A stretch of 64,000 nt of DNA from an uncultured Candidatus Poseidoniales archaeon. Lineage in GTDB: Archaea > Thermoplasmatota > Poseidoniia > Poseidoniales > Poseidoniaceae. The stretch spans positions 1 to 64,000 of the forward strand of contig CAJIZC010000005.1 in assembly GCA_905181785.1 (NCBI GenBank). Reading direction: 5' to 3'. The position numbers and the translations under genes were made by a program. Below the pieces are notes generated by a model. That model saw only the letters and a list, made by a program, of their open reading frames with translations, was not told the DNA's origin and made no database searches. Within the stretch, counting starts at the first letter, position 1; each line of letters begins with the position of its first letter. Positions 25,288 through 36,476 of the stretch are shown here, one piece after another.

Positions 25288-27831
25288 TCACACATAACTG
25301 CCCAGATGAATGACAATTCGACCTTCAAGGTGCTCGAACCACATGGTTGAGATTGCCGCAGAACTTGGTTCAAATTCAAATTGATTGTCGCCCGGTGCAA
25401 GGGAAGAAGGTGAAGATATCGAGGCCCATTGTGCGCCGTTTCCTTCGAAGTTGAGTTGGACAGGAACGCTTGTATTGCCCGGATTATAGAAATTAAACGA
25501 TCCACCCTCGCTATGGAGAAGCGTGCCGTTGGTCGCTGCCATCCAAGCGTTTGACCACATGCGATGTACAACTTCTGAGCGAATCAAGATGACTTCTGGC
25601 CCTTGCTCTACAGTGAAGTTGAGTCGGGCCAAGGGAGAGAATGGCTCGGAGCACACCAAAATTGTGGCTTGATCTGGCATCAAAACTGTTAGGTTTCGAG
25701 CCCCGTTGGAAATGGAAGGTATGCTTGAAATATCCCTCACTTCAAGGTCCCATACCCAGTCACCCTCTGCAGGAGGCAGCGGTGTACCCAGCGTTGCGTT
25801 GAGGGGGCAGGCTTCTCCAGTTGCGCTTAACAACGTCCCTGCACCCAACTCAAAGCCCCAACCGGTGGTGGTTTGGTTGGTGATGGTCCAACCTGAATTC
25901 GGTACGACCGCCTTCATGGGCAACGCAGGTGAACCGGCATGATACCCGACCCCATCAAGGATAAGCATGTCAAGGGTTGAACCTTGGAGGACAACTGGAT
26001 CCACCCCCCGCAGGCAGATGCGTTCTGGACGTTCCTCAAACGATGCTGTAAGCCCTTCGTGGCCCTCAATCCAATGGAGGCGCGCCTCGAGGTCGAAGGC
26101 TCCCTGAGCGTTTGGAATCGAGGCATTCACAACCTCCTTGCCAAGTCCACCGAGCAGAACACAACGCTTTAGCTCGCCTTCTTCTTCGATGAAGAACCAA
26201 GATGAAGCGACAAAGACCTCGGCTTCGGGTTGCACGGTGACATCGAAGACACTGAGTTCTCCTTTGGAGGACGTGAGAATCCCGAACGTGCTCGAAATCG
26301 GAGCGTCCCCGAGACCACCCCAAACCATGTTCAGCGTGACTGTAGCCACGGTACTTGGCGGCAGCACGCTTCCGCAGCCACCTTCAGAAATGGAATTGGA
26401 ATCTTCTCCATCGCAATCCCATGAAAGCGTCCATGCGTTCAAATCTGTGTCGTAACGGTCCTCCAACACCGCCCAATTTCGTTCAATAGAGGAGGGGTTG
26501 GTGGCTTTTATGGTGAATTCAGCACTCCAAGTTTCGTTGTCCAATGCAGCCTGAGAATATTCTTCAATGGTGTAGTAGATTTCGTCATCCCAGTTGTCAT
26601 CAACTGCGAATGGTACTTGCTGAGGCAAAGCCAAGAGAACAATCAACAGGGCGACTAGGCCCATGTTTTTCATGGAGGAGTGGTCGAGACCTTGCGGTTC
26701 GTCGAGGACAATTGGAGTTCTCCGATCGGATCCCATGAACAAAAGCAAGGGGATGGACAACGACAGGACAAGCAGCCAAATGTTGAGCCCATTAAACGCA
26801 TCAAACATGTACGCAAAGGCAAGAAGGAGCAGGAAGATGAAAATTTGATTGGAACTGCTGCGTGCTTCTCCGTGCCCAGCACGAGCAACCATCAGACGAC
26901 CACCAGGGAAGGTTGGAATTGGCAGCATGGAAAGGCAACCAAAGAAGGTCAGCATTGCACCGACATGCACGAATGGATGCGCCCAGACCAAGCGTTGACT
27001 GTAGCCCTCACCCAAGGTCAATTCGCTCATCAACTCGACCGCAAGGGGTGGATAAGCCACGTTTTGCTGAGCGGTGATGGCAATGAAATCAGGGGTAAGC
27101 CAAAGGCCGATGCTCCAGAAGGCCATGCCAAGCGTCACTAAGGTTGCAGGGACACTAACTGCGGACCAGCCGAGGGCCTTCCTGTTTGGCCATAGCCGTG
27201 CATCCATTCGGGGAAGCGAAGGAATAAGAAAGAGACCAAACGGCCAGATCAGCATGGATTTGGATAAGGCCCCAAGGCTCCAAAGGGCGATCGAGGGCTC
27301 GGGAACCGGCACAATGTGCCCCACTCGGAGGCCAAGTCGCCCAGCGATGTATTTTTGCAAATGAGAGGCAATGAAAAGAGAAGCGAGAACGGGAATGGTG
27401 TAACCGAGAACCGCATCGATGAAAATCGAGTCAGAAAACCAGCCACCTGCAGGGGTCGCTCCATCGATCCAATAGGCCCCGGCAAGGGTCAACGTCAATC
27501 CGCTTAGGGCCCACATGAGCCAGTGGAAGGTTCGGACTGGAAATTGACGCTCAGGCACCGGTAAGATCTGAATCACCCATGGGTCATCGATCAGGAGTTT
27601 ACCCATCCAGCCCAACTTAGCCAAATGCGTATTCAAATTCAGAAGTTGGTCATGAGGGTCTCGTTCCTCTTTCGTTGAAACATTCCAAGCCGGTAACACG
27701 GTGCCACCAATGGCGCCGTGGACATGGAAAAAGCGCTCAAGAATGGATTGAAGGAGGTCTTGTTGGGACCAAAGCGACTTGTGAGCCTCCATGGCTTCCA
27801 ATGACGCAAGGGGCTCCTCTTCGTTGCTCAT
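25288..27831 (-). CDS. Site-2-protease-like membrane protein lacking all zinc ligands, with large extracytoplasmic domain
   Basis: 847 residues. Residues 60-340 follow the plant EGY/cyanobacterial site-2 protease layout: an N-terminal LGWMGKLLIDDPWVIQILP domain, then membrane segments. The HExxH helix reads ASHLQKYIAGRLGLR, so the two His and the Glu are Ser156, His157 and Lys160 in aligned order. The second motif, normally LPxxPLDGGR, reads LPIPTFPGGR with Pro309 for the metal-binding Asp. All three zinc ligands are lost while the scaffold remains, so it is probably an inactive homologue with a binding or chaperone role. Residues about 415-847 are Ig-like, extracytoplasmic and rich in NxT/S. 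It lies 94 bases downstream of atpD in the same direction. Confidence 0.65.
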   Translation of the reverse strand: MSNEEEPLASLEAMEAHKSLWSQQDLLQSILERFFHVHGAIGGTVLPAWNVSTKEERDPHDQLLNLNTHLAKLGWMGKLLIDDPWVIQILPVPERQFPVRTFHWLMWALSGLTLTLAGAYWIDGATPAGGWFSDSIFIDAVLGYTIPVLASLFIASHLQKYIAGRLGLRVGHIVPVPEPSIALWSLGALSKSMLIWPFGLFLIPSLPRMDARLWPNRKALGWSAVSVPATLVTLGMAFWSIGLWLTPDFIAITAQQNVAYPPLAVELMSELTLGEGYSQRLVWAHPFVHVGAMLTFFGCLSMLPIPTFPGGRLMVARAGHGEARSSSNQIFIFLLLLAFAYMFDAFNGLNIWLLVLSLSIPLLLFMGSDRRTPIVLDEPQGLDHSSMKNMGLVALLIVLLALPQQVPFAVDDNWDDEIYYTIEEYSQAALDNETWSAEFTIKATNPSSIERNWAVLEDRYDTDLNAWTLSWDCDGEDSNSISEGGCGSVLPPSTVATVTLNMVWGGLGDAPISSTFGILTSSKGELSVFDVTVQPEAEVFVASSWFFIEEEGELKRCVLLGGLGKEVVNASIPNAQGAFDLEARLHWIEGHEGLTASFEERPERICLRGVDPVVLQGSTLDMLILDGVGYHAGSPALPMKAVVPNSGWTITNQTTTGWGFELGAGTLLSATGEACPLNATLGTPLPPAEGDWVWDLEVRDISSIPSISNGARNLTVLMPDQATILVCSEPFSPLARLNFTVEQGPEVILIRSEVVHRMWSNAWMAATNGTLLHSEGGSFNFYNPGNTSVPVQLNFEGNGAQWASISSPSSLAPGDNQFEFEPSSAAISTMWFEHLEGRIVIHLGSYV

Positions 27832-27925
27832 AACCTCGCCTCATCTTCAAGGGGGCAAGCCTCCCACATCAATGAATCCCTCATGGTTTTCAAACCCAAG
27901 GGCAACAAGAAGTGGGCGAAAGGCC

Positions 27926-28543
27926 TCACTTGTTCTTGAATCGCTTGAGACGGAAGGTTTCTTCACGTTCCATTTCTTCAAGTCGAAGTTGAATAAACAC
28001 TCGTGCTTCTTCAAGTTCAGGGATGACCTTGAACTCCAAAGCATTGACACGTCGCTTTGTTGCTTCGATTTCTTGAAGCAGGCGCTTGAGGGTGGCCTCC
28101 ATTTCGGAGGCACGAACGATCTTTTCAATCAAGTTTCCAAAGGATTCGCCTGCTTCATCGATGTAGGGTGATGAACCAATGTAGCCAACACCACGCTCTT
28201 GGAATGTGGATTTGAGGTTGGTACCGCTGACGCTCGGAACGACAACACCCATGATGTTTCGGCGTTCGACCTCAACTTCAGGATGCCCTGTGTTGGCGAT
28301 TGCTGCTGCACGAACTGCCAGACCACCTTCGATAGCGTTGGCCAAATCGATTCGTTGCTTGGCCAAACGGTAGGTAGCGGTCAAGTCGCGCTTTGCTTCA
28401 ATCATGGTCGCCAAGAGTTGACGGAATTCGTGGAACAGGCCGTCCCGCTTCATCTTCAACAGCTTGTACCCGTTCTTGGTTTGCTTGATGCGCCCCTTGA
28501 GTTTAATCAACTCACTGCGGGTTGGCTTGATGTCGAGTGCCAT
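27926..28543 (-). CDS. atpD: A-type ATP synthase subunit D
   Basis: 205 residues. Subunit D is the central rotor shaft, a long antiparallel coiled coil inside the A3B3 head. The N-terminus IKPTRSELIKLKGRIKQTKNGYKLLKMKRDGL is the family hallmark, given here as its two halves IKPTRSELIKLKGRI and KNGYKLLKMKRDGL, and the C-terminal helix LLQEIEATKRRVNALEFKVI is also typical. Length is normal. It is the last gene of the operon, after atpB with 33 bases between and GGAGGCAAAGAAC before the ATG. Confidence 0.95.
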   Translation of the reverse strand: MALDIKPTRSELIKLKGRIKQTKNGYKLLKMKRDGLFHEFRQLLATMIEAKRDLTATYRLAKQRIDLANAIEGGLAVRAAAIANTGHPEVEVERRNIMGVVVPSVSGTNLKSTFQERGVGYIGSSPYIDEAGESFGNLIEKIVRASEMEATLKRLLQEIEATKRRVNALEFKVIPELEEARVFIQLRLEEMEREETFRLKRFKNK

Positions 28544-28576
28544 GTTCTTTGCCTCCAGTTTTGATGTTTAGCCGAT

Positions 28577-29956
28577 TCAAGACCGGTTGTCTGGGTGGTA
28601 CTTGTCAATCCACTTCTGGTCAAGTCGCACGAGGTACTTGGTGTCGATTGAGGACATCAAGGACCAGCAAAGGTCAAGGGTTTCTTCGATGGAACGGTCT
28701 TCGTCTCGGGTTTGGCGAAGGAACTTGTCTTCGAACACACCGGAGAAGTCCAGCAGTTGCTTGTCCCGTTCGTTGAGTGCGTCTTCACCGACAATTGCAA
28801 CGAGGCCACGAAGTTCACGGCCTTGTGCGTATGCAGCGTACATTTGGTCGGACACCGACTTGTGATCTTCACGGGTGGTTTTCTCACCGATGCATGAACC
28901 CATCAATCGAGAGAGCGATGGAAGCACGTTGATCGGCGGATAGATACCCTGTTGGTGCAGTTCACGAGAGATAACAATCTGACCTTCGGTGATGTAACCA
29001 GAAAGGTCCGGAATCGGGTGAGTGATATCGTCACCAGGCATGGTCAAAATTGGGAATTGAGTGATTGAACCCTTCTTGCCCTTGACGAGACCTGCCCGTT
29101 CGTAGAGCATTGCCAAATCTGTGTACATGTAACCGGGGTAACCACGTCGTCCTGGAACTTCTTCTCGAGCAGCACCAATTTGACGAAGAGCGTCACAGTA
29201 GTTGGTCATGTCCGTGTAAATCACCAGAACGTGCTTGTCCTTCTCAAACGCCAAGTATTCAGCAGCGGTCAAAGCAAGACGTGGTGTAATGATTCGCTCG
29301 ACGGCTGGGTCGTCGGCCAGGTTGACGAACAACACAGCGCTTTCGAGTGCACCAGTGCGCTCCAAATCGGAACGGAAAAAGTTGTACTCTTCAGCGGTGA
29401 TACCCATAGCGCAGAACACAACGACGAAATCTTCATCAGAATCCTTGAGTTTTGCCTGTCGGGCGATTTGCAGAGCAATGTCGTTGTGTGGAAGACCTGA
29501 TGCCGAGAAAATTGGCAACTTCTGTCCACGGACAAGACTCGTACAAAGATCGATTGCGGAAACACCAGTTTGGATGAAATCGTTTGGACTCTGTCGGCTG
29601 TATGGATTGATTGCAGCGCCGATGATGTCTTTTGTTTCTTCAGCAACAATTTCTGGTCCACCGTCACGAGGCCGTCCAGCACCGTCGAGAATTCGACCGA
29701 TGAGGTCGGTGCTCACTGGGAGCTTGAAAACGTCGCCCATGAAGGTAACACCAGCTTCTCGGTCGATCTTGGAGGTTCCTTCGAACACTTGAACGATGAC
29801 AAGGTCATCGGAGGTGTCGAGCACTTGTCCGTTCTTGATGGTACCATTGGTGAGTCGTAGGGTAACGATTTCTCCAAAAGCCACAGGTTCAGTCTTGTTC
29901 AAAAAGACCAGAGGTCCTTTCACGTCGGTAATGGTTCGGTATTCTTTTCCAGTCAT
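28577..29956 (-). CDS. atpB: A-type ATP synthase subunit B (regulatory head subunit)
   Basis: 459 residues; the non-catalytic nucleotide-binding subunit alternating with subunit A in the hexameric head. [21 protein letters not shown], the [16 protein letters not shown] segment (where a catalytic subunit would have the P-loop), [15 protein letters not shown] and [15 protein letters not shown] are diagnostic. Its P-loop region lacks GxxxxGKT, as expected for B. CTGAGGAGAGG lies before the ATG; it follows atpA by 13 bases. Confidence 0.96.
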   Translation of the reverse strand: MTGKEYRTITDVKGPLVFLNKTEPVAFGEIVTLRLTNGTIKNGQVLDTSDDLVIVQVFEGTSKIDREAGVTFMGDVFKLPVSTDLIGRILDGAGRPRDGGPEIVAEETKDIIGAAINPYSRQSPNDFIQTGVSAIDLCTSLVRGQKLPIFSASGLPHNDIALQIARQAKLKDSDEDFVVVFCAMGITAEEYNFFRSDLERTGALESAVLFVNLADDPAVERIITPRLALTAAEYLAFEKDKHVLVIYTDMTNYCDALRQIGAAREEVPGRRGYPGYMYTDLAMLYERAGLVKGKKGSITQFPILTMPGDDITHPIPDLSGYITEGQIVISRELHQQGIYPPINVLPSLSRLMGSCIGEKTTREDHKSVSDQMYAAYAQGRELRGLVAIVGEDALNERDKQLLDFSGVFEDKFLRQTRDEDRSIEETLDLCWSLMSSIDTKYLVRLDQKWIDKYHPDNRS

Positions 29957-29969
29957 GATATTCCTCTCC

Positions 29970-31709
<1,740 letters not shown>

Positions 31710-31737
31710 TTTTATTTCCTCCATTTTGGTTGGAACA

Positions 31738-32037
31738 TTACTTCCAAAGGTCGACTCCAATTGCCTTGCGAATCGTGTCACGCAAGGTTGTGTCTTCTTC
31801 CGTTCCAATGCCAAGCACGGTCGGAGAGACGGATGCCGAGAGTTGGTCGCGAAGACGCTCTGGCAGTTCAGCGAGGATTGCGGAGTCAACCACGACAATC
31901 CCGACGCTCTTGTTGTTGAGTAGTGATTTGAAAGTGGAGATCATAGCCTCTTCACTTTCGGGGTTATGCAAGACGTCGACGCCTGCAAGTTGGAAACCAA
32001 GGGTGAATTCTGGTGTACCTACAATTGCGATATCCAT
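31738..32037 (-). CDS. atpF: A-type ATP synthase subunit F
   Basis: 99 residues; the small Rossmann-like subunit on the central stalk. [19 protein letters not shown] and the [20 protein letters not shown] segment match the family. ATG 32037 is preferred to the in-frame GTG at 32046 because GAGGTG lies six bases before the ATG. It sits between atpC and atpA as in other archaeal operons. Confidence 0.92.
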   Translation of the reverse strand: MDIAIVGTPEFTLGFQLAGVDVLHNPESEEAMISTFKSLLNNKSVGIVVVDSAILAELPERLRDQLSASVSPTVLGIGTEEDTTLRDTIRKAIGVDLWK

Positions 32038-32047
32038 GTCATTCACC

Positions 32048-33091
32048 TCAGTTCAATATGTGTGCTTCCAGCACATCGGTTGGCAAGCCCGCCAAGCGGC
32101 CTCGCACAATAAGTCTCAAGTCGTTCACTTCTTGCACTTTCGTAGCAATATAGTGGATGACAGGTAAAGCAGACACTGGATGCAAGAAACTCATGCGCGC
32201 CATCTTCTTGTGTTCGCGTTCTTTTAGCCATGTCACAACGGCGTCAAGGCTTCGAGTTTCGTTTGATGTGGCAAGAGCTTCTTCGAACGCAGCACCGTCA
32301 AATCGAGGGGCATTGCGGAGCATGTCCAGCATAGCGTCTTTTCCACCGGTAGCAATGGCGGAGAAGGCTCGCTTGGGCAAGATCTTGCCGCCCGGAAGAA
32401 GCAAGTCTACAATTTGTTCGTTTGACAACCCAACGGCCTTGGCTTCAAGGACGTTGAGGATGTTGCGGTGATCGATTTCACTTGCCACCAAATCCTTGAG
32501 GAATCGAACATCAGGTCCTTTTCCAGTTAGGGCTTTGAGAGCGTTTGTGAAGTAGTGGCGATCAAGAGCGTCTTCATACTCGGAGAGTCGAGCATCTTCA
32601 GGAACAGCATTGAGCGCAGATCCAAAGGATTTACGTCGCATTTGGACCGCAGCGGAACGCAGATCGTCTGCATTCTCGATGATTTTGATCCATGGTGTGT
32701 TGATGTCGTTCAAGTCCGGAAGGATTGAATTGGTCACCTTTTCAAGTTCCACATCGTTCACGACAGCGCGCAACACAACCTTTGCGTTGTGATATTCGTA
32801 GCGTGAAGTGTAGATTTCGACCATGCCACGAATCTTACCGTTGCACAGGCCGACCATCTTGTCGAGTTCATGTTCTAAGTTGTGAGTGAGGGCAGCTTCA
32901 ACCAAATCACCGCCGGTCAAACGACCTGCGTACATATCCATCTCAGCTCGGTAACCAATGTCGCCAATGGCTACGGTCAACTGATCTGGAGATTGGCTGA
33001 TGAGTTGGCGCAGACGGGCACGGTCCGCAAGTTTCTGCCGACGAGCCTTCGCTCGGGCAGCAACGTAGGGTGTGTTTCCGTTCATGACCAT
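32048..33091 (-). CDS. atpC: A-type ATP synthase subunit C
   Basis: 347 residues, homologous to V-ATPase subunit d, the funnel that joins the central stalk to the membrane ring. RAEMDMYAGRLTGGDLVEAAL, the YEYHNAKVVLRAVVND segment and LADRARLRQLIS fit the family, which is mostly helical with three similar lobes. GAGGGATTAAG precedes ATG 33091. Gene order atpE-atpC-atpF is conserved. Confidence 0.9.
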   Translation of the reverse strand: MVMNGNTPYVAARAKARRQKLADRARLRQLISQSPDQLTVAIGDIGYRAEMDMYAGRLTGGDLVEAALTHNLEHELDKMVGLCNGKIRGMVEIYTSRYEYHNAKVVLRAVVNDVELEKVTNSILPDLNDINTPWIKIIENADDLRSAAVQMRRKSFGSALNAVPEDARLSEYEDALDRHYFTNALKALTGKGPDVRFLKDLVASEIDHRNILNVLEAKAVGLSNEQIVDLLLPGGKILPKRAFSAIATGGKDAMLDMLRNAPRFDGAAFEEALATSNETRSLDAVVTWLKEREHKKMARMSFLHPVSALPVIHYIATKVQEVNDLRLIVRGRLAGLPTDVLEAHILN

Positions 33092-33100
33092 CTTAATCCC

Positions 33101-33661
33101 TCATTCAAACAAAATTGTTGTCGTCGAACTCAATTGGTCTTTCCAAGACTTGTCGAGCAATGTATCAAATCGCATGTCGTAAGAAACAGAGCCGTCGGTG
33201 GCTTCGAGAATAAAGCCTCCAATGCCGTCGACTGCATCGCCCATGCCTCGCTTTCCGGCGAGTTCTGAAAGTGCTTTGCGGTCCATTTCCACAGGTCGGA
33301 CATTGAAGTCCTTACCAATGTCATCGGCCTTGGCCATCAGGGACTTGAGCAAGCTTGCTCGTCCCTTCATTTTCGGACTGCTGAGTTCTGCTCGAGTTGC
33401 TGCCAGGGTTTCGTCCAGCACCTTTCGGCGTGCGACGAGAATTTCTTTCTGGTTGGCTTGGCGAGCGCTTGCAACGACTTCACGAGCAATTTGAGTTGCT
33501 TCACGTTCGGTGCGAGTGGCCGCTTCTGAGCGGATCGTTGCAGCCTTTTCGGTTGCTTCTGCCACGATGACATCGGCTTCTTCTTGGGCCGTTGCAATCA
33601 TAGCATCGGCTTCTGCCTTAGCTGATTTTGAGATGTCTTTTGCGAGTGTTTCAAGCGTCAT
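33101..33661 (-). CDS. atpE: A-type ATP synthase subunit E (peripheral stalk)
   Basis: 186 residues. The N-terminal 100 residues are an Ala/Glu-rich coiled coil (AKAEADAMIATAQEEADVIV) that pairs with subunit H to form the peripheral stalk; the C-terminal globular part (AVDGIGGFILEATDGSVSYD) is the conserved cap that contacts the head. ATG 33661 is chosen because a perfect GGAGG lies 7 bases upstream. Confidence 0.92.
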   Translation of the reverse strand: MTLETLAKDISKSAKAEADAMIATAQEEADVIVAEATEKAATIRSEAATRTEREATQIAREVVASARQANQKEILVARRKVLDETLAATRAELSSPKMKGRASLLKSLMAKADDIGKDFNVRPVEMDRKALSELAGKRGMGDAVDGIGGFILEATDGSVSYDMRFDTLLDKSWKDQLSSTTTILFE

Positions 33662-33725
33662 TGTATTTCCTCCGGATGTTGATTTCAATTGGCCGGAAAA
33701 CCGGCCCTTCCATCATTGGGCTTCC

Positions 33726-34031
33726 TCATAGGAAGAGCGGTAGAGCACCGAGAATGACGATAGATTCCGGCAAAGCAGTGAAAATCAATGCTGGTCCGAA
33801 TTTGCTTCCGTCTTCTGCGAGCATACCGACAGCTGCGCTGCCAATGGCTGCTTGGGAGAGGCCGGCGCCAATTGCGGCGAGGCCGAGTGCGATACCAGCG
33901 CCAATGGCTGTGTATCCGTCACCGTCTGATGCTCCGGCTGGGTCTGCTGCTGCTGCGCCTTGAGCAACCATGGTGATGGCTGCCAAAAGGATCAGTGTTC
34001 TTAGGCTCGTTTTTAGGGTGTTTGCGTTCAT
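33726..34031 (-). CDS. atpK: A-type ATP synthase membrane rotor subunit K (c ring)
   Basis: 101 residues. An N-terminal hydrophobic segment (10-29, LRTLILLAAITMVAQGAAAA) looks like a cleavable signal. One helical hairpin follows: TM1 about 42-65 with GLSQAAIGSAAVG, and TM2 about 78-100 with FTALPESIVILGAL. Glu89 is the ion-carrying carboxylate. Gln60 in TM1 and Ser90 after the Glu are the residues that accompany Na+ binding in sodium-type c subunits, so Na+ coupling is possible. GAGGTAGCAAAT precedes the ATG. Confidence 0.93.
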   Translation of the reverse strand: MNANTLKTSLRTLILLAAITMVAQGAAAADPAGASDGDGYTAIGAGIALGLAAIGAGLSQAAIGSAAVGMLAEDGSKFGPALIFTALPESIVILGALPLFL

Positions 34032-34064
34032 ATTTGCTACCTCTGTATTTTTTGTGTCCGTGGA

Positions 34065-36467
34065 CTATGATTGACCCTCTACATGGAGGGAACGGCCGCC
34101 CAGCGGTGCGAAAGCACGGCCGGATCCGTCGTAGAATTTGCCCATCCATTCCACAAAGTGGAGGCGGGCTGCGTGAATGGTAGGAGAGAGGATGCCAAGA
34201 GCCAAAGCAAACACCTGGACGAAGAGGAAGATGACGAGGCACAACGCTGCGGTAAGGTAGCCAGATGCGCCACCGGCATCAAGGCCGGCGAGGATGTTTT
34301 CCCAGCCGAGAATGATGGAGACTTCTGCGATCTTTACGCCTGCGACACCAACCGCCATGATGCGGAGGTAAGAGAGGGTGTTTGCAAGCAGTCCGAAGGT
34401 CTCAATGGGGCCCATGATGATGCCACCGGCCCAGCCAAATCCTTCGTATATCGCCAGGCCAACGATAAGGCACAGAATTCCACCGATGAGGAGGAGGTTC
34501 CAAACGATCTGGAGTTCAAACAATTCGTTGTAGCCCATCACAAAGTTGCGGCAGACCATGAAGCCGCCGGCCAAAATCATCAGCCAAGAGCCCTTTTCGA
34601 AGAACGCTGCAGTAAATCCATGCGCCTTGTTGACGTTGGTGAATCCGATGATGAGGCCCACAAGGATATGGAAGACGCCCAAGTAGACGGCCAGCGAAAC
34701 GTACTGTTCGAGGCCGTGTCCTGCACTTGCACGGTGGAATGGCATCATGACGAATGGATGGTCTGGATCGCCGAGTCCGAGGAACACAGCGATGTTTTCA
34801 GGAAGCACGAAGAAATCGTGAGCCCAGTCATAGAAGGAAGTGAGGAACCCAATGTCAGGCCCCCATCGATACCCGTCTTTGAGGACGCCAGCGCTGTCAA
34901 ACATGCTTCCATCCCATACGAACCCAAAGCCTTCTGCAAAAATGATGCCCCATACTATGCATGAGATCCCCATCCAGCGGAGAATGGTCATTCCCTTTTG
35001 GGCGAGTGGATCCACAGCGAATGGCTTGGAACCAAGCCAAAGTGAGAGAAGAACAAGAATGAGCCCGTAGCCCCAATCGCCCAAAATCATCCCATAGATG
35101 AGAGGGAAGGTCATCATGATGAGCATGGATGGCTCAAAGGTACCGTACTTCGGCCGGCCGACAAGGTCGACAAGCAGTTCGTATGGCTGGGTTGCCTTTC
35201 CGTTTTCAAACTGAATCGGAGGCGTTGGCTCTTCGTGGTGTTCGTCGGAAGCCGGCATAGCCCGAATCATGGTGAGGGAGATGTCCAGTTCAGGCAAATT
35301 GATCTTGCCATCGCCGTCCAAATCCATAGCCTGAACCAGCGGGCCGACGTCCCAAGGTGGGAGATCTGCAACGTTAGCGCTCTTGAGCGCTTGCTGGAAT
35401 TCATAGCTGTCGATTTTACCGGAGTCGTCCAGATCCATCGACTTGAAGAATTGGAAGATTGATTGCTTGGTCCTGAGCAAATAATCAGAGAGCATCACAA
35501 GTTCTTTTGCCACATCAGGTGTTGATTCCCCATGGTCACCGTGGCCGTGGTGAGGATCCACATACGCTTCGACGCTGACGTGCGATGCGACTTTGCCAAG
35601 TTTCGACTTGACCATTTCACCTTGCGAGGTTGGGACCCAGCCGTCGAGAGCGAAGGCTTGGTCGCTTACTGCGACAAGGGTTGGAGCGGTGTAGATTGAA
35701 TCCTCGCGGGTCAAAAATTCAGAAAGCGCGACGAGCGAGCGAGCGTTTCGGTCAACCCAAGCATCCAGCGCTTCTTGAGTCGAGGCGATGGTGTTCTCGA
35801 GGGAGGTGATTTCGGAAGTGACATCGCTCAGTTTCTTAGCGGGTGAACCTTCACCTGCTGGAATCTGAACTGCTTTTGCCCCGAGTTCTGCAAGACAAAT
35901 CTGCACTTCTGCTGCGTGCTGAGTCTGGCATGCAACGGCAACGACGCCTGGTGCGCTGTGGAGGAGAATTTCGGTACCGAGGGCTGCAAAGACGCTCTTT
36001 GCCTTGCTTGCTCTGGCGGTTTCTCCAACATAGACTTCGAGTCCATCGAAGCCGCCCATGAGTTCAAGGGGGATGTCGAGGGGAGCGAGGCGCTTGAGCA
36101 CCTGCAGTTGATCGTTGAGCGTTGTGATTGAAGCCTCGCTGTCTCGAATTGTGTCGAGGTATGCGAGCGCGTCGTCGATTTTAGCCTCAAAGGTCTCGGC
36201 CAGTGCCTTGGCTTTTGCAGCAGGAACTGGCCCGTCGGTGTTCACGGCGCTGACAGCAGACAGGACGGCTCGAACTTTGGTGAGCAGAGCGCTGGTTTGA
36301 TTGGCCCCTTCGGTGGAAAGAGCTCGACCAACGCCGATTCCGTCTTGGAACTGGCCATATTCTTCAATGTGAACGCAGGAAAGCGAAGCGCAGACCCTCA
36401 GAACGTCTTCCATCTTATCGACGGGAGCCGCCACGGTGAGGCGGGACATTTCTGCGGTTGCGAACAT
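34065..36467 (-). CDS. atpI: A-type ATP synthase subunit I (stator a subunit) with inserted EF-hand pair
   Basis: 800 residues against about 650-700 usually. The N-terminal cytoplasmic arm (1-300) anchors the peripheral stalks; the membrane domain (about 445-770) has seven or eight segments and TLSYLRIMAVGVAG, in which Arg702 is the essential half-channel arginine. Between the two is an insert of about 120 residues: a His-rich stretch (DPHHGHGDHGE, 304-314), then two canonical EF-hands, DLDDSGKIDSYE (345-356) and DLDGDGKINLPE (382-393). All calcium ligand positions 1, 3, 5, 9 and 12 are suitable. This suggests Ca2+ sensing at the stator, which I do not know from other A-ATPases. Second gene of the operon, after atpH. 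Confidence 0.92.
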   Translation of the reverse strand: MFATAEMSRLTVAAPVDKMEDVLRVCASLSCVHIEEYGQFQDGIGVGRALSTEGANQTSALLTKVRAVLSAVSAVNTDGPVPAAKAKALAETFEAKIDDALAYLDTIRDSEASITTLNDQLQVLKRLAPLDIPLELMGGFDGLEVYVGETARASKAKSVFAALGTEILLHSAPGVVAVACQTQHAAEVQICLAELGAKAVQIPAGEGSPAKKLSDVTSEITSLENTIASTQEALDAWVDRNARSLVALSEFLTREDSIYTAPTLVAVSDQAFALDGWVPTSQGEMVKSKLGKVASHVSVEAYVDPHHGHGDHGESTPDVAKELVMLSDYLLRTKQSIFQFFKSMDLDDSGKIDSYEFQQALKSANVADLPPWDVGPLVQAMDLDGDGKINLPELDISLTMIRAMPASDEHHEEPTPPIQFENGKATQPYELLVDLVGRPKYGTFEPSMLIMMTFPLIYGMILGDWGYGLILVLLSLWLGSKPFAVDPLAQKGMTILRWMGISCIVWGIIFAEGFGFVWDGSMFDSAGVLKDGYRWGPDIGFLTSFYDWAHDFFVLPENIAVFLGLGDPDHPFVMMPFHRASAGHGLEQYVSLAVYLGVFHILVGLIIGFTNVNKAHGFTAAFFEKGSWLMILAGGFMVCRNFVMGYNELFELQIVWNLLLIGGILCLIVGLAIYEGFGWAGGIIMGPIETFGLLANTLSYLRIMAVGVAGVKIAEVSIILGWENILAGLDAGGASGYLTAALCLVIFLFVQVFALALGILSPTIHAARLHFVEWMGKFYDGSGRAFAPLGGRSLHVEGQS

Positions 36468-36476
36468 GGGAACAAC

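Noticed and set aside
28199-28564. Long reading frame antisense to atpD
   Set aside because: It is the shadow of a strongly conserved gene; its protein has no recognisable domain.
31710-31898. 63-residue in-frame extension of AtpA
   Set aside because: It runs into atpF; AtpA proteins begin at the conserved [11 protein letters not shown] segment, and GGAGGAAATAAA precedes ATG 31709.
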